Assembly: GCA_937872175.1 (NCBI GenBank)
Contig: CALMPI010000036.1
Location: forward strand, 1 to 64,000
Source: an uncultured Flavobacteriales bacterium
Lineage (GTDB): Bacteria; Bacteroidota; Bacteroidia; Flavobacteriales_F; PHOS-HE28
Length of the DNA: 64,000 nt
Reading direction: 5' to 3'
Numbering within the stretch: position 1 is the first letter of the stretch; every line of letters starts with the position of its first letter. This document shows, piece by piece, positions 38,504 to 46,632 of this stretch. Below the pieces are notes generated by a model, which was given only the letters and a program-made list of their open reading frames with translations, was not told the origin of the DNA and made no database searches. Made by a program: the position numbers and the translations under genes.

Positions 38504-40135
38504 TCAGTGTGCGGGCAGGTGCCGGTCAAGCTGGGTGCGCACGACCTCGCCCCGCAGCCGTGCAAAGGTCCGCAGTTCCTCCACCTTCCGCGTCCATTCG
38601 GACACGGAGGAGGGTCTGCGCCACCGCGCCACATGCAGGGTCATCTCCGGAGCAAGCTCGGCCGCCCCGGCATCGATCGCCTCTACCATGGCCTGATCGG
38701 AGAGGGCGCCCTGGAGCAAGGCGAGCACGATGCTGCGGGAACGCTGGCGGATGGCTGGTGATCGAAGGATGGCCTTGTACAACTGGGCCACCGGTCCCTG
38801 ATGCCGCTCCACGTGCAGGAAGACATCCGCGGTCACCGGTCCGGCATAGCCCAGGCCCATGTCGCTGTCGCCCATGATGAACCGCCATCGGCCATCACGC
38901 GGCGCACCCAAGGTATCGGCCGGCCCCGTCCATCGCCAGTACTTCACATTCTGATCGGGCCAGTCGAGGTTGCCCAGGATGATCTGCGCCGCCATGTAGG
39001 ACAGGAACCCGTCCACGTCCATCCGGCGCTCAAGGCTGTCCGCGTAGTTCCGGCCATTCGGGTCCCAGCGTTCGGCCATGGTGATCATGCGTTCGAAGCG
39101 CTTCACTTCGGCCCGATCTCCATCATATAGCAGCAGGCGGTCCTCCAGCACGGTGTACGCGTCCGCATCGCCGCCGTGCCTTCGCGCCAGCTCCTGCGCG
39201 TCGATCCGCTCGCGCAGATGGTGGAGGCCCCAGTACGCGCCATTGAGGTACACCACGACCGCCCTGGCCGCCGAGGTATGGAATGGTAACGCGCTGCACA
39301 GTCGGTGCTGCACCACATCGCGCAGGAAGCTGTCCGCCTGGTCGTTCCCGCCGGCCCGCAACACGAGCACCCGATGGCCGATGCCACGCGCCTCTCCACA
39401 CCAGGCCACGGAGGTCACTGGCAATCTCACGCGGAGCGCATGCTGCGGGAAGCCCCGGGTGTTGTTGCCGTTGATGCGCAGCTTCACCGGTCCCGACCAG
39501 GTGGGCGCTGCCCGCCCATCGAACAGCTCGGCCTGAGCCGATCGCTCCCAGGCCCTGCCCCGGAACTGGAAGTTTCCGGGATACTTCCACCACCGATGGT
39601 CCCGGGGGAAGCGCTGGACGGCCTCCTCATCCGTGCGGAAGATGCCATGCCCAAGCCCGTAAATGCCCGTGTCCGGATCGAAGAACGCGCCGGGTTCGGC
39701 CGTCAAGGCAAGCACCGGCAGCATATGCTCGTGCAGCAGCACCGTTCGGCCGGTCACCGGTCCGCACGCACCCTCCACGCAGGCCGTGGCCCGGACCGTG
39801 AACGCCGCTGGAAGCCCGGGTACCGGAGGTCGCCATTGCACCGAGGTCGGGATCCGCATGATCCCCTCCACGGCCCGGCGATCGGCCCTCACCGGCAGGG
39901 ATCCGTGAACAACCCTGTCGATGGCTGTCGGCGTGCGCCCATCGGTGGTCACATGGATCGCGGACCCCTCAGGCCCCCTGAACCGAACTTCGGAGGGGCC
40001 GACCTCCACCTCCACCCGCGCGATCGAAGCTGTGCGATGTGAAGGCCCCACCTTGGGAACCGCCACCCGCCAGGCCAACGCCAAAGCGACAAGCGCGACC
40101 CAAGGGAGGAAGGTCCGAAGTGCGCTACCGCTCAT
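38504..40135 (-). CDS. CotH kinase family protein
   Basis: 543 residues with an N-terminal membrane anchor or signal ('FLPWVALVALALAWRVAV'). A chitobiase-like/CHB_HEX_C stretch ('AIHVTTDGRTPTAIDRV') precedes the CotH domain (~200-500): 'VKLRINGNNTRGFPQHALRV', 'LRAGGNDQADSFLRDVVQ', 'VVVYLNGAYWGLHHLRERID', and 'WRFIMGDSDMGLGY', which keeps the acidic pair expected for metal binding. Known CotH enzymes phosphorylate proteins with ATP; substrate and activity here are inferred. The start overlaps the preceding stop (ATGA). Confidence 0.85.
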   Translation of the reverse strand: MSGSALRTFLPWVALVALALAWRVAVPKVGPSHRTASIARVEVEVGPSEVRFRGPEGSAIHVTTDGRTPTAIDRVVHGSLPVRADRRAVEGIMRIPTSVQWRPPVPGLPAAFTVRATACVEGACGPVTGRTVLLHEHMLPVLALTAEPGAFFDPDTGIYGLGHGIFRTDEEAVQRFPRDHRWWKYPGNFQFRGRAWERSAQAELFDGRAAPTWSGPVKLRINGNNTRGFPQHALRVRLPVTSVAWCGEARGIGHRVLVLRAGGNDQADSFLRDVVQHRLCSALPFHTSAARAVVVYLNGAYWGLHHLRERIDAQELARRHGGDADAYTVLEDRLLLYDGDRAEVKRFERMITMAERWDPNGRNYADSLERRMDVDGFLSYMAAQIILGNLDWPDQNVKYWRWTGPADTLGAPRDGRWRFIMGDSDMGLGYAGPVTADVFLHVERHQGPVAQLYKAILRSPAIRQRSRSIVLALLQGALSDQAMVEAIDAGAAELAPEMTLHVARWRRPSSVSEWTRKVEELRTFARLRGEVVRTQLDRHLPAH

Positions 40136-40539
40136 CGCCCCTCGCGCGCATCACGCAACGCCCAACGGGCGATCAACGCCAACGGGATCAGCCCCACCAC
40201 CACAGGGATGGCCGCCCCCGTACCACAGCCTCCGCCAAGCACGACGGCCATGGCCTTCAAGACGCGATGGCGCTGCCCCTCACCGGCCTCAACACGCACC
40301 AGCAGCGCCAAGGCCACCAGCGCGATGCTGAAGGGTACGGAGCCCTTCACCAGCGCAACACCCAGGGCGGCCACGCCGGCCCAAAGGGCCAACTGCCGGG
40401 CTTCCATGGCGGCGGCCCCGGCCACGCGCCCGACCATGAACGCGAGCGCCCCAGCGAAGAGCACGGCCAAGGCAAGACCGGGCAGGTCCTGTGGGGTGAA
40501 GAAACCCAGCTGGTCGGCGATGAGGCCCATCAGGTCCAT
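40132..40539 (-). CDS. Small multi-helix membrane protein
   Basis: 135 residues from the ATG at 40537-40539 (17 nt after a TACCTTCG box); an upstream start would add a low-complexity proline run. Three or four hydrophobic segments ('LALAVLFAGALAFMVG', 'LWAGVAALGVALV', 'FSIALVALALLV', 'IPVVVGLIPLALIA'). It resembles small DUF4956-type proteins only in being hydrophobic; no family is assigned. It is first in the ATGA-coupled operon running to 33505. Confidence 0.7.
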   Translation of the reverse strand: MDLMGLIADQLGFFTPQDLPGLALAVLFAGALAFMVGRVAGAAAMEARQLALWAGVAALGVALVKGSVPFSIALVALALLVRVEAGEGQRHRVLKAMAVVLGGGCGTGAAIPVVVGLIPLALIARWALRDAREGR

Positions 40540-40556
40540 GGATGCGGGGGGTGCGG

Positions 40557-40564
40557 CGAAGGTA
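40557..40564 (-). promoter_or_regulatory. -7 box (TACCTTCG)
   Basis: Would drive the membrane protein, CotH kinase, polymerase, CotH/beta-helix and phosphoesterase genes. Confidence 0.5.
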
Positions 40565-40609
40565 GGTGGAGGAGGGGATGAGGGGGGTGGCGCCCGCCCC
40601 AACCCATGC

Positions 40610-40623
40610 ATGGCCATACATAC
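40610..40623 (+). repeat. 14-bp direct repeat, left copy
   Basis: ATGGCCATACATAC; core ATGGCCAT is itself palindromic. Possible operator half of a pair. Confidence 0.55.
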
Positions 40624-40813
40624 GTCATCCTGAAGCCGTTCAGTTCAGCAAGCCTTCATTCAATTGGAATCTCGCTGATCCACGTCCTCGTTTTATACAG
40701 AAGCATGTTCGATCGTTCATACCTCAACAATATCGTATGGATTGCCTCATGCTCTCCCTATCCATAATGGTCCAATGAGATGTTCGTTCGCACACATCGG
40801 ACCACCGGAACGA

Positions 40814-40829
40814 ATGTATGGCCATACAT
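40814..40829. promoter_or_regulatory. 16-bp palindrome, possible operator
   Basis: ATGTATGGCCATACAT is a perfect palindrome and includes most of the right copy of the 14-bp repeat, in the divergent intergenic region. Confidence 0.5.
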
Positions 40830-40916
40830 ACATTGACCACGCCCGACCTGTGAGAGGCGAGCGCCCCCACCCCGCCCCACGGCGCCGCCCCCACCCTGCC
40901 GGCCCTTCCTTCCCGT

Positions 40917-40924
40917 TACTTTTG
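40917..40924 (+). promoter_or_regulatory. -7 box (TACTTTTG)
   Basis: Consensus TAnnTTTG ending 5 nt before the ATG at 40930; drives the four-gene coupled operon. Confidence 0.55.
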
Positions 40925-40929
40925 CTTCC

Positions 40930-41817
40930 ATGCGGTGCCGCGCGGTCCTCCAGCTTTTCCTCGGACTTCTCCCGGGGATGCTCTCCGCGCAAGCCACCGT
41001 CCACTCTGGCACCACCCTGCATGTGTTGGGGGGCGCCACGGTCCGGCTTCCTGACGGGCTCACGTTGGCCGTCGCATCCGGGGCGGCCGTGGTCAACGAC
41101 GGCCTGATCGACCTTGCACCCACGGCCGCCATCGCTGAGGCGCCTGGATCACCCCTCACCGGGCTCGGCGTCGAACGCATCCATGTGTGGGTGACGTCCC
41201 CACCCACGGCGCTCGAGCCCGGTGGCCTCGGTTTTCGCATCACATCGACCAACCCGTTGGACAGCCTGAGCATTGAGCGCGGGCACACCGTCCTCAGTGA
41301 TACCAGCGGGTCCTCGGGCATCGCACGCTGGTATCGTGTCCGGCCGCAGGTGAACAATGGGCTTGCCGCCGAGATCGGCTTCCGGTACGACCTCGCCGAA
41401 CTCCAGGGCATCGCCGAGGCGGATCTGATGCTGTACACCGCGCGGCAAGGAGATAGCATCTGGCTGGGGATCCCCAGTGTGGTGGATCTGCCCTCGTCGA
41501 CCGTGTTCGCGACCTGGTTGGACAGTTTGGGCACCTACACCCTGTTCGACGGAAGCCTTGGAACGACCACCGTGGAGGACGCCGTTCCTGCCGATCTGAG
41601 CGCGGGACCCAACCCCGCCACGGAGGTGCTGGAGGTCCGCGATACCGCCCGTGGGTTTCGAAGTCTCGCCGTAGTGGACGCCACGGGGCGGACCGTACTG
41701 CATCAGGACCTCCGGGACCACCGGACCCACCATCGGCTCCCGGTATCCGACCTGGCCCCCGGAACATACCTGCTGCGCACCGATGATGGACGCAGCCTTC
41801 GGTTCACCCGCCCATGA
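40930..41817 (+). CDS. Secreted protein with T9SS type A sorting domain
   Basis: 295 residues; signal peptide 'MRCRAVLQLFLGLLPGMLSAQ'. Residues ~22-60 have a repetitive beta pattern ('GTTLHVLGGATVRLPDGLTL', 'AAVVNDGLIDLAPTAAI') like beta-solenoid surface proteins. The middle is unassigned. The last ~75 residues ('LSAGPNPATEVLEV', 'VVDATGRTVLHQ', 'LAPGTYLLRT') are a T9SS sorting domain. It opens an operon whose next three genes follow with ATGA overlaps, so it is probably made together with the three tail-fibre-like paralogues and may present or anchor them (inference). Confidence 0.85.
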   Translation: MRCRAVLQLFLGLLPGMLSAQATVHSGTTLHVLGGATVRLPDGLTLAVASGAAVVNDGLIDLAPTAAIAEAPGSPLTGLGVERIHVWVTSPPTALEPGGLGFRITSTNPLDSLSIERGHTVLSDTSGSSGIARWYRVRPQVNNGLAAEIGFRYDLAELQGIAEADLMLYTARQGDSIWLGIPSVVDLPSSTVFATWLDSLGTYTLFDGSLGTTTVEDAVPADLSAGPNPATEVLEVRDTARGFRSLAVVDATGRTVLHQDLRDHRTHHRLPVSDLAPGTYLLRTDDGRSLRFTRP

Positions 41818-42599
41818 GCCGCTCCTCCACGCTTCTGACCGCGATCGGTGTCGCAGGTGCGCTCAGCGCGCAATGGGACCTGCCCGTGCGGGTCGCCTTG
41901 AACGGTGACAGTGCCGAGGACCGCCGCGTGACGGGGCTGTCCGCGCCGCTGGATGGCAGCGATGGGCTCGCGGCCGGGCTGGAGCGGACCCATGCCCTCA
42001 CGTGGATCTCCGCCACAGGGACGGACAGCCTGGTGGCCGCCTGGCCGTCCATCGCCCTTCCGCTCGCCGGCGACCTTCCACGCATCACCCTCGTGCCCGA
42101 CACCAGCAACAACGGCCCGGTGGCGCTCACCCTGCCCGGAACCGGTCCGGTGGCGGTCCTCAAGTACGGCGTGGAGCCGCTCGACAGCGCTGACCTCCAG
42201 CCGGGCATCCCGATCGACCTGGTGTACGATGGCGCGGCCTGGCAGGTCATCTCACCACTGCCGCGCCCGTGCCCGCCCGGCATGTTCCCGGCCTCACGGG
42301 ATGTCTGCATCGAACGGCAGCCCACCACATCGGCCAACTTCTATGCGGCCGCCAACGGGTGCGCGAACCGGCAACGACGTATGTGCACGTTCTGTGAGTG
42401 GATCGCCGCGTGCACTATGCCGAACGGCATCCTCCTCAACACCATCGCGGACTACGAATGGGTGGACCACGCGGCCAACAGCGGCAATGACGCCAAGTCC
42501 ATCGGGCTCAACAACGACACCTTCCTGCCCGATTGCCTCTCCGGCGGAACCCGCGTGCCCCTCACCGTGCTCTCCTACCGATGCTGCTCCGACCGATGA
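41814..42599 (+). CDS. Tail-fibre/lectin-like secreted paralogue 1
   Basis: 261 residues, starting within the ATGA overlap of the T9SS gene. Signal peptide ending 'ALSAQ'. An N-terminal strand motif 'LPVRVALNGDSAEDRRVTGL' is shared with paralogues 2 and 3. Residues ~105-155 ('TSNNGPVALTLPGTGPVAVL', 'LDSADLQPGIPIDLVYDGA') match the segment common in phage tail fibres and related Bacteroidota proteins ('NTGAATLNVNGLGAKPI...YDGT.F'). The C-terminal ~100 residues contain eight or nine cysteines ('CPPGMFPASRDVCIERQ', 'CANRQRRMCTFCEWIAACTM', 'YEWVDHAANSGNDAKSIGL', 'YRCC') in an arrangement like an FGE/C-type-lectin domain. No catalytic function is claimed. Confidence 0.8.
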   Translation: MSRSSTLLTAIGVAGALSAQWDLPVRVALNGDSAEDRRVTGLSAPLDGSDGLAAGLERTHALTWISATGTDSLVAAWPSIALPLAGDLPRITLVPDTSNNGPVALTLPGTGPVAVLKYGVEPLDSADLQPGIPIDLVYDGAAWQVISPLPRPCPPGMFPASRDVCIERQPTTSANFYAAANGCANRQRRMCTFCEWIAACTMPNGILLNTIADYEWVDHAANSGNDAKSIGLNNDTFLPDCLSGGTRVPLTVLSYRCCSDR

Positions 42600-43363
42600 G
42601 GACCGCCACCGCCGGCATCGCGTTCAGCGGCGCCCTGCTCCTCCACGCCCAGGTGCAGGTGGACGCACCGTTGCGCTTCACCGCGGCGGACAGCACTCTT
42701 CGGCAGATCGATGGGCTGACCCCACCCATCGCCGAAGAGGACCTGATCGTGCTTTCGACCGCCCGTGCGGGCTCCGTGCATTGGGCCACCGCCGCCGGCA
42801 CGGCCAACGCCATCACCCTTGCGGCACGTCCACCGGTCACGTCCTACCGCGAAGGCCTTCGGCTCCGGTTCCTTCCTGCGGTCTCCGCCGGAGCAGCACC
42901 CACGATCAATGTCGACGGCCTCGGCCCGGTGCCCGTGCTGGGTCCGGAGCTCACTCCGCCACCGGCCGGAAGCCTGGTGCCCGGACGGCTCGCCGAAGTG
43001 GTGTGGACAGACAGCTTGTTCCGCCTCAACCCACGCCCCATCGATGGCTGCCCCACAGGCTTCCTTCAGGTGCACGAGGGCCTGTGCATGCAGCAGGACC
43101 AAGGCGCCAACGTATCGGTCTTCACCGCCATACGCCAATGCGCCGACAGGGGTGCGCGCCTGTGCACTTGGGATGAGTACCTCTACGCCTGCACCGTGCT
43201 CAACGGCCAGTTGACCGGCCTGTTCGACGACTGGGAGTGGATCGACGACACCAGCGACCATACCCACACGGGCAACCAGGCCGGGCGCTATTACTGTGCC
43301 CAGCAACGATCGCAACCCACCACCGTGAACGGCCGTGTGCGCTGCTGCCACCGCATCCGATGA
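42596..43363 (+). CDS. Tail-fibre/lectin-like secreted paralogue 2
   Basis: 255 residues from the ATG that overlaps the previous stop (ATGA). The N-terminus 'MRTATAGIAFSGALLLHAQ' is a signal peptide. It shares with its neighbours 'VQVDAPLRFTAADSTLRQID', the tail-fibre-like 'PTINVDGLGPVPVLG', 'LVPGRLAEVVWTDSLFRL', then 'CPTGFLQVHEGLCMQQ', 'ADRGARLCTWDEYLYACTVL', 'DDWEWIDDTSDH' and a C-terminal 'VRCCHRIR'. The 'RLCTWDEYL.AC' and 'WEWIDD' elements resemble formylglycine-generating-enzyme-like (lectin-fold) domains, but no enzyme active site is evident. Probably an extracellular binding protein. Confidence 0.8.
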   Translation: MRTATAGIAFSGALLLHAQVQVDAPLRFTAADSTLRQIDGLTPPIAEEDLIVLSTARAGSVHWATAAGTANAITLAARPPVTSYREGLRLRFLPAVSAGAAPTINVDGLGPVPVLGPELTPPPAGSLVPGRLAEVVWTDSLFRLNPRPIDGCPTGFLQVHEGLCMQQDQGANVSVFTAIRQCADRGARLCTWDEYLYACTVLNGQLTGLFDDWEWIDDTSDHTHTGNQAGRYYCAQQRSQPTTVNGRVRCCHRIR

Positions 43364-44151
43364 ACCTCTTCATCCGCCCGCTCTTCGCCCTGCTGGTCGT
43401 GGCCTCACCCGCCGCCGCCCAGATCCAGGTCGACCGACCCGTGTCGCTGACCGCGCTGGAGGACAGTGCCCGGCGGGTGACCGGTCTTTCCGATGCCACC
43501 GGCGCCGATGAGGCCTTGAACGCCCGGTCGGCTGCCTTGGGCCGGTTCCGGACCTCCACCGTTGGGGGAACGCCCGATGCCTGGACCGCCGGCCTGGTGC
43601 CCGCCCTCACGGACACACTGCCCGCAGGGTCCGAACTTCTGCTGCGGATCCCCCAATCGAACACCGGTGCCGTCTCGCTCACGATCGACGGCCTCGGCCC
43701 CTTCCCCGTGGAGGAGGCCCCGGGCGACCCGCTTGACAGTGCTGATGTACCCGCCGGCCTCGTGGCCCGCCTCCTCTTCGATGGCACCGCGTTCCAGCTC
43801 GTCAATGGCCGGCCTGCACGCACACGCTCATGCCCCAGCGGTTTCGTGGCGGTGACCGAGCAGTTCTGCATGGAGCCGGATGAGCGCGACACGCTCGACT
43901 TTCGCGATGCGGCGCTGGTGTGCGGTGCGCTGGGTGCCCGGCTATGCAGTTGGGGTGAATTCTATGCCGCATGTGTCCGCGCCACGCAGCTCGGCCTCCA
44001 CGACATGATCGGCAACTGGGAGTGGACGAACAACTCGGCCAACGCGGACATGGGCGTGCGTGTCGTCGGCTTCTCCTCGTGCACCATCGCCGCCACCGCC
44101 GGCGCTCTGGATCCGCCCGCGCGGAACTTCCGCTGCTGCTTCAGACACTGA
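43360..44151 (+). CDS. Tail-fibre/lectin-like secreted paralogue 3
   Basis: 263 residues, also begun at an ATGA overlap. Signal peptide 'MNLFIRPLFALLVVASPAAAQ'. Motifs parallel to paralogues 1 and 2: 'VDRPVSLTALEDSARRVTGL', 'NTGAVSLTIDGLGPFPVEEA', 'LDSADVPAGLVARLLFDGTA', 'CPSGFVAVTEQFCMEPDE', 'LGARLCSWGEFYAACVRA', 'MIGNWEWTNNSANADMGVRV' and 'NFRCCFRH'. 'GNWEWTNNSA' is the strongest FGE-type match of the three. It is last in the coupled set; the MBOAT gene follows after 36 bp. Confidence 0.8.
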   Translation: MNLFIRPLFALLVVASPAAAQIQVDRPVSLTALEDSARRVTGLSDATGADEALNARSAALGRFRTSTVGGTPDAWTAGLVPALTDTLPAGSELLLRIPQSNTGAVSLTIDGLGPFPVEEAPGDPLDSADVPAGLVARLLFDGTAFQLVNGRPARTRSCPSGFVAVTEQFCMEPDERDTLDFRDAALVCGALGARLCSWGEFYAACVRATQLGLHDMIGNWEWTNNSANADMGVRVVGFSSCTIAATAGALDPPARNFRCCFRH

Positions 44152-44187
44152 GGCCACCGGCGATCTCGCATTTTCGCGCGCCGCCCC

Positions 44188-45648
44188 ATGCTGTTCAACA
44201 GCTTCACCTTCGCGCTCTTCCTGCCGGTGGTCTTCGCCCTCTACTGGGGCGTGGCCCGGTCGGTGACCGCGCGCAACCTGCTGCTCATCACGGCCGGCTG
44301 CGTGTTCTACGGCTGGTGGGACTGGCGTTTCCTGCTGCTTCTGGCCGCCACCAGCATGACCGACTACGGCGTGGCCATCGCCATGGACCGGGTGCACGAA
44401 CCGCGGGGACGAAAGGCCTGGCTCATGGTGAGCCTGGTGGGCAACCTCGGCACGCTCGGTGTCTTCAAGTACCACGACTTCTTCGCCACCTCCCTGGCCG
44501 ATGCGCTGACGCGCGTGGGCCTCGGCTTCGACCCCGTACTGCTGCACGTGGTGCTGCCCGTCGGCATCAGCTTTTACACGTTCCAGGCCCTCAGCTATAC
44601 CATCGACGTGTACCGCGGCCGCATCGCGCCCGTCCGCGACCTGCCCACCTACCTGGCCTTCATCGCCTTCTTCCCGCAGCTGTGCGCCGGCCCCATCGAA
44701 CGCGCCAGCCACATGCTCCCCCAGTTCGCCCGGCAGCGCCGCTTCGACGTGGACACGGCCGTCGACGGCCTCCGGCAGATGCTCTGGGGCCTCTTCAAGA
44801 AGGTGGTGGTGGCCGACAACTGCGCCACCGTGGTGGACCGCATCTTCTCCGGCAGCGACCACCTCCCGGCCCCATTGCTCGTACTGGGTGCCGTGCTCTT
44901 TGCCCTGCAGATCTACGGGGACTTCAGCGGCTACAGCGACATCGCCATCGGTTGTGCGCGCCTGTTCGGCTTCGAACTGATGCGCAACTTCGCCTTCCCC
45001 TACTTCAGCCGCGACATCGCCGAGTTCTGGCGCCGCTGGCACATCAGCCTCAGCACCTGGTTCCGCGACTACGTGTACATCCCCCTCGGCGGCAGCCGTG
45101 GCGGCACCTGGATGAGCGTGCGCAACACCTTCGCCATCTTCCTGCTCAGCGGCTTCTGGCACGGCGCCAACTGGACCTTCCTCGTCTGGGGCGCCCTGAA
45201 CGCCGTGTACTTCCTGCCGCTGCTCCTGGGCGGACGCAACCGCGCGAACCTCGGCACGGTCGCCCCGGGCCGCCTGCTCCCCTCCCTGGGCGACGCCGCC
45301 CGCATCGCCGTCACATTCACCCTCACCTGCCTGGCCTGGGTCTTCTTCCGCGCCGAGGACCTCGGCCACGCCTTCAGATATCTGGGGCGCATGAGCGACG
45401 GCTGGCTGCGCGGTGTCACCTGGCACCGGTGCCTGGCCTTTCTGGGCGAGCACGTGCTGCTGGCCCCGGCCATGGCCTGCGCCTTCCTGCTGTTCGTCGT
45501 GGAGTGGGTGCAGCGCGAGCAGGCGCATGGGCTGGAACGCCTGCCCGCACAGCGCCCCCTGCGCTGGGCCATCTACCTGGGCGTGCTCGCCGCGGTGGCC
45601 TTCGCCGGCGACCATGGCGAGCAACAGTTCATCTACTTCCAGTTCTGA
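44188..45648 (+). CDS. MBOAT-family O-acyltransferase
   Basis: 486 residues, multiple membrane helices. Family hallmarks: 'GISFYTFQALSYTIDVYRG', 'FPQLCAGPIERASHM', 'QIYGDFSGYSDIAIGCARLF', 'FWRRWHISLSTWFRDYVYIP' and the conserved histidine in 'SGFWHGANWTFLVWG'. MBOAT enzymes of the AlgI/DltB type pass acetyl or other acyl groups across the membrane to extracellular polysaccharide. It is followed 3 bp later by an SGNH-like partner gene. A second pair lies at 61071-63460. Confidence 0.93.
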   Translation: MLFNSFTFALFLPVVFALYWGVARSVTARNLLLITAGCVFYGWWDWRFLLLLAATSMTDYGVAIAMDRVHEPRGRKAWLMVSLVGNLGTLGVFKYHDFFATSLADALTRVGLGFDPVLLHVVLPVGISFYTFQALSYTIDVYRGRIAPVRDLPTYLAFIAFFPQLCAGPIERASHMLPQFARQRRFDVDTAVDGLRQMLWGLFKKVVVADNCATVVDRIFSGSDHLPAPLLVLGAVLFALQIYGDFSGYSDIAIGCARLFGFELMRNFAFPYFSRDIAEFWRRWHISLSTWFRDYVYIPLGGSRGGTWMSVRNTFAIFLLSGFWHGANWTFLVWGALNAVYFLPLLLGGRNRANLGTVAPGRLLPSLGDAARIAVTFTLTCLAWVFFRAEDLGHAFRYLGRMSDGWLRGVTWHRCLAFLGEHVLLAPAMACAFLLFVVEWVQREQAHGLERLPAQRPLRWAIYLGVLAAVAFAGDHGEQQFIYFQF

Positions 45649-45651
45649 CCC

Positions 45652-46632
45652 ATGGCCGCCTTCCTCCGTCGCGCGATGTGGTTCGGCCTGCTGGTCACCG
45701 CGCTGGCCATCGGGCTGCACGCCCTGCTCATGCACGGCCTGCGCAGCCGCACCACGGACGTGTTCGGCGTGTGGAACGACGTGGTCGATGGACGCGCCGG
45801 GGCCGATGTGCTCTTCACCGGCAGCAGCCGCAGTCTCGTGCACTTCGATGCGGCCGCCATCGGCGCACGCACCGGCCTCCGCACCTACAACATCGGCATG
45901 GACGGCACGCAGCTCGACCTGCAGCTCGGCCGCCTGCGCACCTACCTGGCCCATCATTCCGCGCCGCGCCTCGTGGTGCAGGAGGTGGACATCATCAGCC
46001 TGGAGCCCGACAGCGGCCTCTACTTCGCGCAGCAGTATGCCCCCTACCTCGGGGAGCCGGCCGTGTACGAGGCCGTGCGCCGCATCGCACCCGATCACTG
46101 GAAGGACCGCTGGCTGCCGCTGTATCCCTTCATGCGACATGGTCCCGGCCTCACCGGCCTCGCGGTGAAGGGACTGCTCGGCCTGGAGGACACGCTGTAC
46201 GACCCCGTGCACCTCGGCTTCGAGCTGCGCGACTGGGCATGGGAGGGCTCGTTCGACAACTTTCTCAAGGAGCACCCGGACGGCGTGCGCTATCCCGAGA
46301 GCCCGCATGCCGAGGCCACCCTGCGGGAACTGATCCGCACCGCCCGAGCGGCCGGCTCGCTGGTGGCGCTCTGCTACACGCCGGAGCTGGTGGAGAACCA
46401 GCGCATCACGCTCAACCGGGCGTCCATCATGGGCACATTCGCACGCGTCGCCCGCGAGGAGGGCGTACCGTTCTGGGACCTGTCCACGGCCCCCGTCTGC
46501 AACGACCGCGGTTTCTTCTACAACTCGCAGCACCTCAACGCGCGCGGCGTGGCGCGCCTCACTCCGATGGTGGCGGACAGCGTGATGGTGCTGCTGGAGC
46601 GCGCCGCTCAGTCGCCCAGCGCCTTGCCGTAG
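45652..46632 (+). CDS. SGNH hydrolase-like partner of the MBOAT enzyme
   Basis: 326 residues, N-terminal membrane anchor ('MWFGLLVTALAIGLHALLMH'). The SGNH-like block 'VLFTGSSRSLVHFD' carries the nucleophile serine, and 'FYNSQHLNARGVARL' is the His block. Where the Asp of the usual Asp-x-x-His would be there is Asn ('NSQH'), unlike the paralogue at 61071 ('DHNH'). AlgJ/AlgX/DltD-type proteins finish O-acylation begun by MBOAT partners. The last 25 bp overlap the convergent glycosyltransferase gene on the other strand. Confidence 0.8.
   Translation: MAAFLRRAMWFGLLVTALAIGLHALLMHGLRSRTTDVFGVWNDVVDGRAGADVLFTGSSRSLVHFDAAAIGARTGLRTYNIGMDGTQLDLQLGRLRTYLAHHSAPRLVVQEVDIISLEPDSGLYFAQQYAPYLGEPAVYEAVRRIAPDHWKDRWLPLYPFMRHGPGLTGLAVKGLLGLEDTLYDPVHLGFELRDWAWEGSFDNFLKEHPDGVRYPESPHAEATLRELIRTARAAGSLVALCYTPELVENQRITLNRASIMGTFARVAREEGVPFWDLSTAPVCNDRGFFYNSQHLNARGVARLTPMVADSVMVLLERAAQSPSALP

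Larger units (their letters stand above)
40565..40916. other. AT-richer spacer between divergent operons
   Basis: No gene is seen. The centre (about 40625-40840) has clearly lower GC than the flanks. The 14-mer ATGGCCATACATAC occurs at 40610-40623 and again at 40818-40831, exactly 208 bp apart. The second copy overlaps a perfect 16-bp palindrome. Confidence 0.6.

Noticed and set aside
43942..46533. Open frame of about 860 codons on the minus strand opposite the tail-fibre-like genes and the MBOAT/SGNH genes
   Set aside because: It is a shadow of well-supported plus-strand genes. Its translation is rich in Glu, Gly, His and Val and has no recognisable domain.
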